Assembly (NCBI GenBank): GCA_002633005.1
Contig: NMRA01000095.1
Location: 187,881-251,880 of the forward strand
Length of the DNA: 64,000 nucleotides
Direction of reading: 5' to 3'
From: Phoronis australis
Taxonomy: Eukaryota > Phoronida > Phoronidae
In this document: piece after piece, positions 36,921-49,310 of the stretch
Layout of the letters: each line of letters starts with the position of its first letter
Numbering within the stretch: the stretch's first letter is position 1
Program-made: the position numbers and the translations under genes
The notes under the pieces: model-generated
Told to the model about the DNA's origin: nothing
What the model saw: only the letters and a program-made list of their open reading frames with translations
The model's database searches: none

Positions 36921-39900
36921 GTGAGCTCTCTGATCAGATCCAAATTTGACGCCACTAAGGGCGCTAATATTGTTGTAAGATACACTGTACGTGTTATGAT
37001 TACAGGTAAATGAGCTGGCGGTCTTTTTAATAAGCGGAGCTGATGGACACCATGTGTCAATGACTGTGTTTATCAGTTATTATTTGTTGAGAACAGTAAT
37101 ATTAGATAGGCTAGTTAGTTTTTCGAAGTCGTTCAAAGGAAAAACGCGAGTTGCAGGCTTTTAACTCCGTGAAAACAAATGAGCAGCTTCACGTCTTGCA
37201 TAAACAAGATACAAATTAAGTATTTGCAAGAAAATAAAAACATTTCACTCTATCCTTTAATGATTGAACACTCTTACATGTATACGGTTAGCATATTTCC
37301 CATTTGCATGGGCCAAAGTGTCACATAACGCAAAAAAAACGATAAATTGTAAGCACATCATTGAAACGCACCGAGAATTCTCACGGAATTAGAGGACAAA
37401 CTGTATTTAAAAGACATGATCATTTTCTTACGTCCTTCTATAATTTTACGACTCTCTGAGGAAACGTTTCGATCAAGATGCGTTTTTTCTATCCGACACG
37501 TAGTTCTACATTATTGTCCAGTTTCCATCTGCTTTTGGTTTCTGTCGTGTTAAAAAAATCGGAGTATCTAAACCTAATGGTGGTTTCATGAAGAATAAAG
37601 GAACGGTAAAAACTGTGAAACGAATTTGCATTCTCAATTCAAAGTTTTACTGAAGTGAAAATTCCATTAAATCCAAATGTCAAGTCTTCAGTACACAACA
37701 AGTGTAATCAGATACAAGACAGAGACTTTGTCAATAAGTTTATGCGTAAACTAATCGATATTTCTGATGTTAATTATTATCAGCTTACGGAAATCGATCT
37801 TCGAATTGCCTCTTCAAAACAAATAAAATACAACGTTTTTTTAACGACTTTACTAAATTTTCACGTTAAAACTCATAAACCTCTTCATTCGATTCTTGCG
37901 GATTTTGTCATTAACATTTTTTCGAATTATCACAGCTAATAATTTCGCAATTTTCGAGTTCATGTGACAAATTTTCAAAATGACGAAATAATCTGATAAA
38001 ATTCCGGATGAGCGGGCCTTATGTAATGAAATAGTGAAAATACTAACGTGGAAAGGTGACTAGATAGTTACTGACGGATGGTACAGTTTGGAATATTGTT
38101 GCATATTTGATGTTTTAAAGCACCGAATGGATTTCCTTAATTGAATAAAAAGAAGAGCAACACACTCAAATCACAGACATGTATATATTCCTATAAGTTC
38201 AAAACGTGGACAGTGTAATCAAAAAGGACGTCATCCGTAAACTCAGAATTACTTAAAGTGACTTATTCAAAGCTTACCGTACTTCACATTTCAAATTGTA
38301 AACTTTCTTGTAAGTAATATGAAGCAGACATTCAAATAAAGTTGACATTCGTCGTCTACGATGTCACACAACTGGGTCAAAAAAGTCACAGTATACAAAT
38401 AGTTATTTTCTCTCAGTATTCTCGAAATGTCTTCAAACTTCTGTTTGCGATCTAAAAATGTAAATCTTGGAAAAGACTTGACATAATTTCTACTATTTAG
38501 ACTACCAACATATTTTGAATAAGTATGTTATTTACTAAAACTCAGCAAATTTTCGTAACACTGCGCATTAATTTCTAAATTCCGATACATCCATGGTGTG
38601 ACACAAGACCGTTGCATCGAGCCACCACACCTGCTTATTGCGCTCCGTACTTGTTTCCTACAGGCAACACCGCGACGCTCAGGATACGCTACAAGAACTA
38701 GAAGACGATGACGAAAAGATGATAGGTAATGATGATTCGGACGACGATTTCGAGTTCACAAGCAAAGCAGCGAAAGTTTTCGGTCTTGAAGAAGACGCCA
38801 AAGTCCATCAGACGTGGTGGCAGAAGAAGAGACCCAGAGTGTGGGCATTGTTGGACGATTATTACGCGTCCAACGCGTCCAAGGTAGGGAACCTGACAGC
38901 ACAGATTGCATTTTATGGACATGTAGGATAACATGCTTTGGCCAACCATACTATAAAACGTTCGAACTGATGTTCACCAGTAACATTATCATGCTGAAAG
39001 TGTTCATTTCTCTTGACTAGATAGTGAGAAGTTTGGTTTGCGACATTTGACGATGAAAACGATCCTAAGTGGACACTAGCACTGTTGGGGTTTAGACCCC
39101 GGGCGTGAAATATGATTAATTAAATTATTAATATTTCTGAAAGCAGGTAAACTATTGCTTTGTTTTCAAGCTGGTACATGTGCTTTGAAGGGCAACAAAT
39201 GCATATTTTGTTGTTACACTATTTTGAGCATCACACTGAGGACACCTCTGCCAATAAATTGACAAATGGACTGAATAGTTAAGAGACTTATGGACGCATT
39301 TGTTTCAACGTCACCGCACATTTTATGATATTATAATCATTCATTACTACTTCCAGCCTGTTCAGTGTTTTTGCGGTGCAACATTATGGCGCAAAAAAGG
39401 CTGCCATATAATTTTGACGTGTCTATAGTTGAGTGATTACATGGTGTTTTCTTCTGATGCCAAAATATTATTGTGATGCTATCTACATAGCACAATAATT
39501 TACACCTAAAATGTCAAAAACACTACACCAGGAAGTAATGCTATCTGGGTGCATTTGAGAACCTGAAAAATACAGGTAATCAATTTCTCGAAACTTAAAT
39601 GTGTAAAGTATTTCGTAGACATAGCTTCTTAGGAGAAAACCATAATCTTGCAAGACCTTAAAAATCAGACGAGTGAAAAGGCAGTGTTTCGCGAAAGTGC
39701 TTGGGAGCTTTCTAACCTTTCAAAGCAAAATGTCCAACATTGTCATTGAAAAGACTTGTTGGCAAAACTGGAGTGAGGAAATGTCTGATTGAATTATTTC
39801 ACTGTTTCCAGTCCGTAAGCGAAGATTTTTCGCCGCAAGTGCAAATTAATGTCTAGCGGTCAACGAAAGGTAGCGCTGCACGCTAGATGTCGCACGTTCG

Positions 39901-42900
39901 TGTACAATCATTGAGTGTACATGTAACGTGTTGCTCCTTGAAATGTCACTTGAGATCCAGAGCCTGGCTTCTTTAACAGATACCCAGATGCTTTTTATTT
40001 CATAAAAAATAATTGCATTCGGTCTGGTGCATGTTGTACCAGACGCGCTCAAGCTGCTCATTATGGAACGCCCCTAGCGTCACCTTGTGACGGGTCTTTT
40101 CAGACACGTGACGAGTCAATTTTGACACGCTGACGCGCCACTGATGCTTTCGAACACATGTGGACGTTCTTAAAAGAACCAATCAGTGTTAAGGTTACAT
40201 AGTGTGTTGACTCAAAGGTCTAGCCACGACCTCGAGAACAGAAAGTGGGGACCTATCACAGTAGGCCACACTGCTTCCTCTGTCCAGACCGTTGCCTCTG
40301 ATGTACAAAAACAGCCAACCTAGTTACGTACAGTTCATGGTCTTCACAAACTGTCTTTTCCTTTTGAATTCTAAAAGCACGGACGTTTTGAAAGATGGAA
40401 ATGATGAAACCATGAAGTATGGGCGGCGCAGCACTGAAATAAGTGGGGGCTCTAGCCACCTAGATCCCCATGGTGCACCGCCCGTGTACCATAGGCGGGG
40501 CATCCCGGAAATAAGTGGGGCCTATTGACCCCCCAGCGCACCATGCTACGCCTCCCATAATACGATACAAGCGATGACGTTTGAAGTTAGCGATTACGTG
40601 TGAAGTTAGCGATGTTGTGAATAGTGGTGTTGTTGACAAGAATGATGACGATAACGTCGACGACGTTGACCATAATGGTGACGATGCTGATAAGGACTAC
40701 ATGCACCATGGAACTGATTCCAATGACAACAATGGTGACGATGATGACGACTACGATGATGATGATGATGATGATGAGGATGATGATAATGGTGACAACC
40801 GCAGTTCAGCAAATGGAGATTGCGATGATGTAACTATTATCGTCTGCGATGACGACTATACTTTTTTGTTATTGTTTTCTTCCAGGTGTTTACCGTGATT
40901 TCTATGTCTTTTGTGTTGCTCTCTATAACTGGATTTGTGCTGGAATCTCATAAACTATGCCGTGTTGACAAGGATCCTCTACAGCCATACAAGAACGTAA
41001 CAAACGCAACAGTCAGGCTGATGTATGAAATGACGGACGCGCACCTCTCGCTTCAACTCATCGAGGTCATATGCCAAGTCTACTTCATCGTGGAAATCGT
41101 AGCAAAATTCATATTTTGTCCGGACAAGGTGGAGTTCCTGAAGCAGCCGATGACGTGGGTGGACATTGTATCGATACTACCGTTCCTCATATATAGAATC
41201 ATTTGGCTGGCCGATATGAATACGAACAATAACTTCTACCATACTACGACTGGCGTGCAGCTAAGTTTGGTTTTACAAGGAATTAAGCTGGTGAGAACTT
41301 TCCGTATTTTCAAAATTGTCAAGAACTTCAACGGGATGAAGGTTTTATTTCATGCCATGAAAGCAAGCGCCAATGAGTTACTACTACTCATTGTACTGCT
41401 CGCGTCAGGTGTGTTAATATTCGCTGTCCTTATTTATTACTTTGAACTGATTGATGAGAGTCCAAAAAACGACTTCAGGAGTATCCCCATCGGGTTTTGG
41501 TGGGCCGTTGTTACCATGACAACCCTGGGATACGGAGAGACAGTTCCTCGATCGGGTGAGTATTGATGGATGTTACAAATGAATGATGCAAAAAGTTTAG
41601 TTAATAAATAAAATAATTTAGTTAAGTCTGCAATTGTAACAACGGGAGACGTGCTCACAAAACTTGAATGAGACGTTTATTCAGACTCAAATCTGAAAGT
41701 TAGGTAAATTAAAAAGGATACTACATGTACACACAATTTAGGAGAAAGACTACAGAGTAAAACCACGGCTTCAATTACATGTATGCTTGACACAGTGAGA
41801 AAGTCTGAAGTTGAATTTTGGTTTTATCAATCAAGTGAGGTTTGGCTGAAATCACCAAGGATGCTACAGTAGGCATTGGTATCCTTTTAAGCAAAGTCAA
41901 AGAAAGCGTGTGCCTATATATCATAGTGAAGTCAAAGTTATAACCAAGGGTTGCTGCTAATGTACCATTGACCACACATTATTTGAAGGATTATTTTTAG
42001 TACTTGGTGTTAGATAATGGAAAAACTGTGTGCATATACTGTAGTTAACTGGTGGTTAAAATGGACTTTTCACTAATTTTCACTTTTCAGTTTGACTGTA
42101 CATTACTTTTCTTCTACGCCATATTCACTGTCACCACGTCATCATAACCTCTTTATTTTTAAATTAATGTTGCTTTTAACTAATACCCTCGCAGAACACA
42201 AGTGTAAAATGAACTCATTTTTCTGTATTCCCCAACTTATTTGAGAGTTTTTAGGCAAACCAATGTGAGTATCCAATGGATTCATACGCGTACTTAGGCC
42301 TAAAATTTTGCTATTTCGACAATTGTTTTGTCACCTGTTTCAAGTCACTTACAACAGGATTTGGTTATTTGATTTATCTCAAACTAATGGAAACGTTGAT
42401 ATCATTTCAGGTCCTGGCTATGTAGTAGGCGCCTTATGTGCCATCTTAGGCGTGCTGCTCATTGCGCTGCCGGTGCCAGTAATTGTCAACAACTTTCAGC
42501 TATATTATTCACACGCTCAGGCTAAAGCTAAGCTACCAAAGAAAAGAAAACACATTCTCATCGGCGCTGCAGATGCATTGAAACAGCCCCTGCCGACAGT
42601 TGAAGAATTCAACGATGAATGTACCAGGTATTATAAATGTCCATCCCAAATGTGGCAGTTCGTTCTCAATGTTGAATTCGTAAACGTAGGACTTGGCGAT
42701 TTATAACATTCCGGGACACATCCAATCTTAAAGACTTGCCGAATGAACCCCGTAACTCAAATCATGGGCAATGACAACAGGCATCATTCTGGAATTCGCA
42801 AGTTTAGAGTTGGCCAAGCCCAATAAATTCTGTAAGACGTTTTTGTTGAGAAGAGAAATAGTCATATGACGGTAAGAAAAAGTACAAGACCAATTTTCTA

Positions 42901-44892
42901 TTATTAGCCAGTTAAAGAGGGCGAAATGCGCATTTCAAGGGAGACGAGCAACGCACATTTACATTAGAAGTTGCACCAAGGTAAGAATCAATGCGCACAT
43001 GTAGCCTATTTCGAATTAATTCATTTTATGGATGGCAAAGTCGTAAGGGCTGTTTTTTGTAGGAAGCAAGTGAAATCAGACGTGTGAAAGTGCAAACATT
43101 CTCAAGAACATCGTGCCTGACTTGGTCTACATAGATTCGGCCTACGTCGTATTGAGAAAAACATAAATAAAATAAACTGAGATAGACAGGCACTTCAATA
43201 TTGAGCGGTCCGACAAAGTTTACAGTTTTTGTTCTCGCAACATTATTGAGCACACCTCTTGTTTAACTGTAATGCAAACACCAAGCTTAGAGAACAGTCT
43301 ATTGACGCGTACCATTTGAAGCACCCTTCTGATATCTAAAACCATTTAAATGACATTTCTCGGCGAGAAATGCATTTTTCGCAATAAGCCCCAGCTCGTA
43401 TTAGAACTAGAAACCATGGCAGTCCCAGGCAAACGCTCTACTGATGGAGTTAAAACTTACGCGAACTCACATCGTAAAATCCCCAGACATGACGTAAACA
43501 AATGGCGGGAGGGGGGGTTAAAACTGGATAGAATTTCTGATTTGCAATAAATATAATCAAAAATAATAATTCTTTTGTAGCTCAGGGGCCTGTTCCAAGA
43601 AACTGACTTAAGTTCATTTTTTACTTAAGTCTAAAATTTGTCTTAACTTCCATACTCTGAAACTTCCACATCCGGTGAGATAGTTAAAATTAGGACAAAA
43701 CTTTCATCAAAAACCCAATTCAAACTTAAGACCTCTTTCTTGAAACGGTCCCGAGACAAATTTAAGTTTTATCTTAAAATTTACTAAAATTTAATATTTG
43801 TCTTAGCTAAGTCAGCTTTGTTGGAACGGGCCCCTGGTCATCGCTAACTATTTCAAAAAGATCAACGAATAACTTGTTAATCTTTGTGAAATGTGTTCTA
43901 GTGAGAAAATTGACTTGGAGAGCATTCAATATGATCTTTTTGTACGATGTACCAATGACCTTTATGAAAGGAATAACACGGCTTTGATAAGAAGTAAACA
44001 TTGCCCATTTGCAGATCGCCCTCCATTAGTCCGAGTGTAGCATCCACCACATCGTCTGACAGGAAGGGGAGCGAGGACACTATAGGAAGTTTGGACAGTG
44101 GAATAAAAACTGGAGGATGTAAGGAAGACCTTTACAATACAGCACATGGTGCATTTAGAGTCTTGCAATTGTCTTATAGAATTGGCAGAAGGGATGTTCG
44201 ACTTTCCTCTTACACATTTAGTTACCCTTCATGCTTGTAATCGATTTGTTCCTATAAACAGTTGTTCCTTAAAGGAGCCAGGAAGTCACGTTCTGAAGAA
44301 GAGGCTAATTTTTAATTAGATCTCGAATAGCTATCAAAGTAGCCCTGCCTTGCTTCTCAATCAGAAGAGAATTAACGTCTGATGCACCAAAACACTGTCA
44401 GTTCATTATTACTTCGAAATCACGCTCGAGGCGCAGGATGACTCGCCGTGACAAACTCACTTGTACAGCCTGGTACTGCCAGTCTTTCCAAGCCCTGAGA
44501 AATCACATCTAATCTTACCAACGAAATTAGTTTCACTGATAGCGTTAGTGGTTAAAATTAAAAGTTGGCTGGGTTTTTTGACCAGAAGCTGATAAATCTA
44601 AAAAACGAAGCCATAAAAATTGTCGGTAACATTGAAGCAATCTTTCGTATCAGAATATGAAGAGATCAAATCTATTTCAGCTAATTCCAGCGGTGAAAGT
44701 TCTGGCATTAGTGTCATCTTTACGGATGAATTGGCGGAGAATTGCCGAATCGCGTCACCCATAGACAGAGTAAGAAGTCCCAGTCAGACCGTCCACGGGT
44801 CCTTAAGACTACCTCCCAACAGAAAAGGGTCTTTGAGACGGTCCAGTCTCCTACCGGCGCCACGAGAGACAAATAAAGGTACATATAACTAA
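36499..44892 (+). CDS. KCNC: Shaw/Kv3-like voltage-gated K+ channel, six exons
   Basis: Tetrameric plasma-membrane channel that opens on depolarisation. Exons 36499-36920, 38664-38883, 40886-41555, 42411-42627, 44015-44118 and 44681-44892 join in phase to 614 aa. The T1 domain has the zinc-site spacing H-x5-C-x20-CC (non-Shaker Kv families). TM1 starts near residue 215. The S2 acidic pair and the S3 Asp ([10 protein letters not shown]) are present. S4 reads [19 protein letters not shown]: the first charge position is Gln345, then Lys348, Arg351, Arg354, Lys357, Lys360. The pore is [17 protein letters not shown] is normal for Kv3, but the usual following Asp is Glu432. S6 has PVPVIVNNF and is followed by KLPKKRK, as in Kv3. 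The C-tail is Ser-rich. Family call firm; the exact subtype and last exon are less so. Confidence 0.92.
36921..38663 (+). other. K+ channel intron 1
   Basis: GT-AG intron in phase 2. An open frame at 37655-37939 has low-complexity, AT-driven composition and no recognisable motif. Intron 2 (38884-40885), which holds the GAT-rich tract, and intron 3 (41556-42410) likewise show no other coding block. Confidence 0.7.
38664..38883 (+). CDS. KCNC: K+ channel exon 2: T1-S1 linker
   Basis: Acceptor TTTCCTACAG, entering in phase 2 to give [10 protein letters not shown], the Kv3 YRQHRDA block. An acidic stretch ([16 protein letters not shown]) follows, then [20 protein letters not shown], and the donor AAG|GTAGGG in phase 0. 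Confidence 0.93.
40624..40800. repeat. GAT/GAC-rich trinucleotide tract
   Basis: Imperfect trinucleotide repeat, purest around 40738-40790 (GATGATGACGACGATGATG). It lies in intron 2 of the K+ channel gene just ahead of the acceptor of exon 3. It reads as poly-Asp on one strand and His-rich on the other; neither is likely to be protein. Confidence 0.9.
40886..41555 (+). CDS. KCNC: K+ channel exon 3: S1 to pore
   Basis: Acceptor TTTTCTTCCAG, donor TCGG|GTGAGT, phase 0 in and phase 1 out. Contains S1, a glycosylatable S1-S2 loop (NVTNAT), S2-S4, S5 ([21 protein letters not shown]) and the pore helix and filter MTTLGYGE. The GTG at its start is the first codon of the exon, not a translation start. 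Confidence 0.95.
42411..42627 (+). CDS. KCNC: K+ channel exon 4: S6 and proximal tail
   Basis: Acceptor ATCATTTCAG restores the split Gly codon and continues [17 protein letters not shown], then the PVPV gate hinge and a basic KLPKKRKH stretch. Donor ACCAG|GTATTA in phase 2. Confidence 0.93.
43583..43836. mobile_element. MITE with terminal inverted repeats
   Basis: A 254-bp element that begins CAGGGGCCTGTTCCAAGAAA and ends with the near reverse complement (read inward from the right end: CAGGGGCCCGTTCCAACAAA). The inverted homology continues into CTGACTTA. The interior is AT-rich with repeated CTTAAG/TTAAGT words and no coding frame. Ends beginning CAGGGG suggest a hAT-type non-autonomous element, but no clean 8-bp target duplication is visible. 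Located in intron 4 of the K+ channel gene. Confidence 0.75.
44015..44118 (+). CDS. KCNC: K+ channel exon 5: cytoplasmic tail
   Basis: Acceptor CATTTGCAG enters in phase 2 to give [20 protein letters not shown], a Ser-rich segment typical of Kv3 tails. Donor GGAT|GTAAGG leaves in phase 1. Assigned on phase and composition, so less certain than the membrane exons. Confidence 0.7.
44681..44892 (+). CDS. KCNC: K+ channel exon 6: distal tail and stop
   Basis: Acceptor CTATTTCAG enters in phase 1 to give [14 protein letters not shown], then basic and Ser-rich sequence (RKGSLRRSS) to a TAA. A donor-like AAAG|GTACAT at 44878 could lead to a further exon, so the terminal residues are provisional. 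Confidence 0.6.
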
Positions 44893-45212
44893 AAAATCTC
44901 ACATAGCGGAACACCAAGTCTGATACTCAGATAACACAAATTACCATGTGGCTGACGACAATTTTATACCTTAGTTACTTCCCGTTAATTCCCGTTTTGC
45001 TCTTGATTTCGGGACTTGCGCCCATCGAACTAGAATAGTGCTGGTCTGGTTGCCAAAAACTCAGAGCAGACTGGCAACGACGTTTCTTCTCAATTCTTTT
45101 ACTAGATAACTGTTTAATTCATCTTCAGAAAGTTGACAAAAACTGATACAAGCACAACCCGCAAATCGAAATCACACCTGCAATATGCAGGTAAATTGTG
45201 AATTATATCAAC

Positions 45213-45218
45213 AATAAA
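45213..45218 (+). terminator. Candidate poly(A) signal of the K+ channel gene
   Basis: Canonical AATAAA about 320 bp after the TAA stop. Position and strand fit; not proven. Confidence 0.3.
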
Positions 45219-48200
45219 TATAAAAGAAACGTTTACTGAAAGATATCAAAATTACAAGAGGCAATTCATATGGCGTTACAACATAATACGACTTATATAC
45301 AGTTGAAATGTAATCCGTCGTGGTAGACCCATAGTAAAGTAAATTAGGACTGTACTCACGACTAAAATGAAATTCATTTGCGACATATTTCGACCGGCAA
45401 CCCGCGGTCTTGATCACTCTGTGGGTGGCGTTGTCGTCTGGACGAATCTAAGTTCTCTTTTTTTTTAAATCCGCGGGAGTTGGCGGTCCACCATCTCTGT
45501 GGAGGTTGGATTCATGTCGGGCTATCTGTACGAACTCTCTTACTCCTATCTCTGACTCCAACTGCTTTGAGCAGCAAGAGAGTCCATGTAGATACAAACC
45601 CAACCTCAACAGTTGGTACCCACGTGTTACCACAGCTTGATGTTTGCTGTAACTAGATTTTTTGGCTGCGTGACAAATCAGTCGTTTACTTTCGAATGTT
45701 CTTAAATGAAAACGTACTATTATGTGTAAAGGTTCAAACTGGTGTCAAATTACGTCTCTGCTATCTTTCTAAAATAGTTTTGAGGTGGCAATGACGTCAT
45801 TTTTAAAAGATATTGCATGGCCTGTTCACACCAAACTTTCTGGTTTACTACCAGTCTGCGCTCAAAAAACAAAAACCTGCTAACCATTGACCACCATGGG
45901 TGTACCATACACTCTTACTCGTTCTTCTAAGAACGTTGTACCGTTACAACGTGTGACACCTGAAGATGGCCCGGAAATGTTACTGATCGAAAAGTCGTGC
46001 CGTTGTAAACAGGCTACGTAATCTAAAAAGGGCAATACATTTGAGAAATGATGTTTCGTCTACGATGTAAAATTTCTCCAGCACAACAAGTGCGTTTACA
46101 CTGCCATTGCGGTACAGTAGGCATTAACAGCATTTTTGTGTAAAGTTGAAGAAATCGCCTCCAAAAAGCTAGCACTAGCACCTCTGAGTATTCGAAGGTT
46201 GAGTGCGCTTTGATGTCATCACCAAAATATGAAGTAAATCATGTCTATTAATCACATGCATTTATAGTTCACCCTGCTCACTCAAGGAGGCGGGACTCGT
46301 TGCTGACCAAGTCATACCACAACCATCCTCCAAGAAGGCGATCTTTAATGCCGCACCTAACAGTGGACGAATGACGACGTTATGAATGATGATGCATCGT
46401 TGCGTGATATCTAGCCCACACGGTATTCAACGAAAAGACTGGAGACCTACAAAATTGAACACGAAAGCTTGGTTAGAATGACCCGTAAACGCAAAAAGTG
46501 CTGCAAAAGAAATTTAGCTTTTGCTATCGTGTATTTAGGGATCGTTTTGTCAAGGCCAGCCGCAAATAAAGGAGTGAAATCGGTTGCGGCGTTCCGTAAG
46601 CGCAAGACATTAGTCATCCAATTGCCACACGAAGTAGTCGATAATGGAAGGAAAGTGTTTGACGTTTATTCATTAATTCATCAAATCTATCCCACAGTAA
46701 GCTAATATTCGAACCGCATCGACCAATCACCGTTAGCGGCAGACGGTGAGGTCTCCAGTATCTTTGCGGTACACTCACATTTCACGCGCGTGATTTCGTG
46801 AGGTCCTGCGTTGTGTGGATTACAATAGACTGTGTTCAAAGAAACCTCTGACCGAAAGACGCTGCGGCCTACTGTGATGTCGAAAAAATATTTTCTGAGC
46901 GTTCTTTGTTAGTCTCTTCAATGTGAAATGTACATGTACAAGGATCGAGTTGTATTGATTCACTCAGAAGAAGACCGAGGCAGAATGGATGGTGGTTCAA
47001 TAAATTTTGATAACATTTATACGTAACAACATCGCTTTTGAGCACGTGAACATTTACCCTTGACTGTGATGCTGGTTTAAACATTTAATTTTACTTCGTT
47101 AACGGTCGTAACTTTTTATTATTTTGATTATAAAAACGTTCTCCTTCATTGAAGTTTCTACTGGAGATGGTACGACTGTAGAGTGAGGTGCCGATAGATG
47201 AACTCACAATAACCAGTTGAACTGAAGTCGCATATAGTTGTTACTGAACCGGTCATTATCAATTGGGAGGTGGAATCAAGATACCAGTCTGCTCGGGAAG
47301 TGTTCCGTTCCTCCAGCTTACAAGGATATAGACTTCCCTCGAAAGAATTCACCTCATGACGAGAACGACACAGAAACGATGTAAGCCTATTGCAGGCTGC
47401 AATACCTTGATGACAAGTGATGAAAACTTGGACCGAGCTGCTGCAACCACGAGTTAGTACTTTCCTAACACAACGTGTTGGCCTTTGCGGATAACGTATT
47501 TAACCTTTCAATAAGCTTCAAGTGGGGCACAATCGATGGCATTAACTGTACGACGCGCCATTGGCATGTTTCAAGTGATCTCACGATGGTCATTGACGAA
47601 TACCATTCAAACCTTAGCCGCTAAATCAAACGTTTACACAAGTTATCAATGTTAACCGAGTGTACATGCAATTTTTTAACTTGTCTATATTTTGTAGTTT
47701 TTTGTTGAAGAGCAAATCTAATAAAATCACCAATAAACCGTTTTAAATAAATTTATTGAAATTTTGTTCGTAGCGATGCCATGCACATTTTTAAATGTAC
47801 TGAAGTAGCTTGCACAAAGATGCTTAGCCCCTCCAGACATCTGTTCATTTCAATAATTTAACAAGACCTGTACACAACGCTATGCACGGAAAACAAAACA
47901 CTTTTCAATTACAACTGACGCACGGTAGAGAGATAAAACTTAGTTCAATTTCCGAAACCAGTAACAACCTTTGTGAAGAAATACGCAAGAGCAAACGTTC
48001 ATTAATTATTTACAATTGGCAAATATGCCGCGTTTACAGATCCAGGGATGTCGTAGTAACGGCAGCTAGGTACATACACGACAGTAGGAAAATTTCAATT
48101 ATTGTAAAATTAGCCATCATGTTAATTAGCCGCTACGTGTTTTGAAATTACAGTAACTTATTAAAAACGCAACCTTAGACGACTTTGAAACCATGTGTCA

Positions 48201-49310
48201 AGCGATAAAGTATTCAAATATAATTATGGGATTTCAAACTAATATGCCAACATTAAGCAATGCCACAGATTGCACAGGTGAATCACACCACCTTTGGTAA
48301 ATTTGAAGACGTTCTGAACAGTAATTGAATCCTATTGAATCTTAAATGAAAACGACTAAGTTTACGCATGGGTCTAACAATGGGGCCACATACAACAACA
48401 CGCGTTGTCACTGGCGGATAGGCATGCACACACCCGGGAGGGGGGATCGGGGGGCTCGAACGAGCCCACCCATTTGGCGAAGTGGGTAAAAGGTCCGCCT
48501 CAGAGAAACAAACAGTCCCTGAAAAAGAGACAAAAGTTCACCAATAAGGCGCAGACGCACAGTTCACAGCCCTGAACGTGGTACTCCGTTTTTTTTAGTC
48601 CTCCGGGTTTTTCGTTAGCAAAAGGTCCACTTTGTTAGAGATTCCAGTCCCCATATAAAAGGCTAGGTACGCGCATGATAAGGGAAGCCAATCTCAATGT
48701 CGACGGCGTTTATTCATGGACGGCGCCGCAATGAAAAAAGTGGGGGAGGGGGTATAGACCACCAGCCCTCTATGGTGTGACACCCTTAGTTATTGACTGT
48801 ATACGCGGAGGGGACGAGTACCCCTAAATACGTCTTTTGTTGTAAATGTCCTCACAAGCGCATTAATTAAGCTAACACGGCGGAAGTCCTATTTAAAAAT
48901 TTCTGCAGCTAATCTCATCACTATCGAGGAGTCTAAGTAAAACAAACGACTTATTTTGTTGCGCGTAGAAGAAAATCCGTGATTGACCAAGTACTGCCAA
49001 AATTCGCTTCATACTCATATATGGGAAACAGTCATTTCTCTTCTTTTCGTTCTCTGTATATCCGGTTGATCTACATAATTGCCAGGCTCCTCGCCATCTT
49101 TATGTTTTCGCACGTAACCCAACGGTTGGCGGACATACAGTAGATGACGTCAGACTATCGTTGTTTACATGTTCCTGTGCAACCATTGACTGGCCGGAGT
49201 ATCACCTTGACTGACAGTGACAAGACGTGTACAACCATTTGCAAGTATCCCGAGGTACAAGATTCCCGATCATACAACGCCGGTGAGCTTGGTGTGGTAC
49301 TAGTCTTGCT

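Noticed and set aside
37655-37939. 94-aa frame in K+ channel intron 1
   Set aside because: AT-driven composition and no motif; the intron on either side has good splice sites and phase.
40581-40898. Asp-rich frame ahead of the K+ channel exon 3
   Set aside because: Product of the GAT/GAC repeat in intron 2. The real exon begins at the acceptor at 40886 in another frame.
43350-44240. Read-through frames around the exon at 44015-44118
   Set aside because: Only the part between the acceptor and the GTAAGG donor keeps phase with the channel; the rest is intronic.
46469-46705. Basic 78-aa frame
   Set aside because: Starts with a Lys/Arg-rich run, matches no family I recognise, and has no supporting exon structure.
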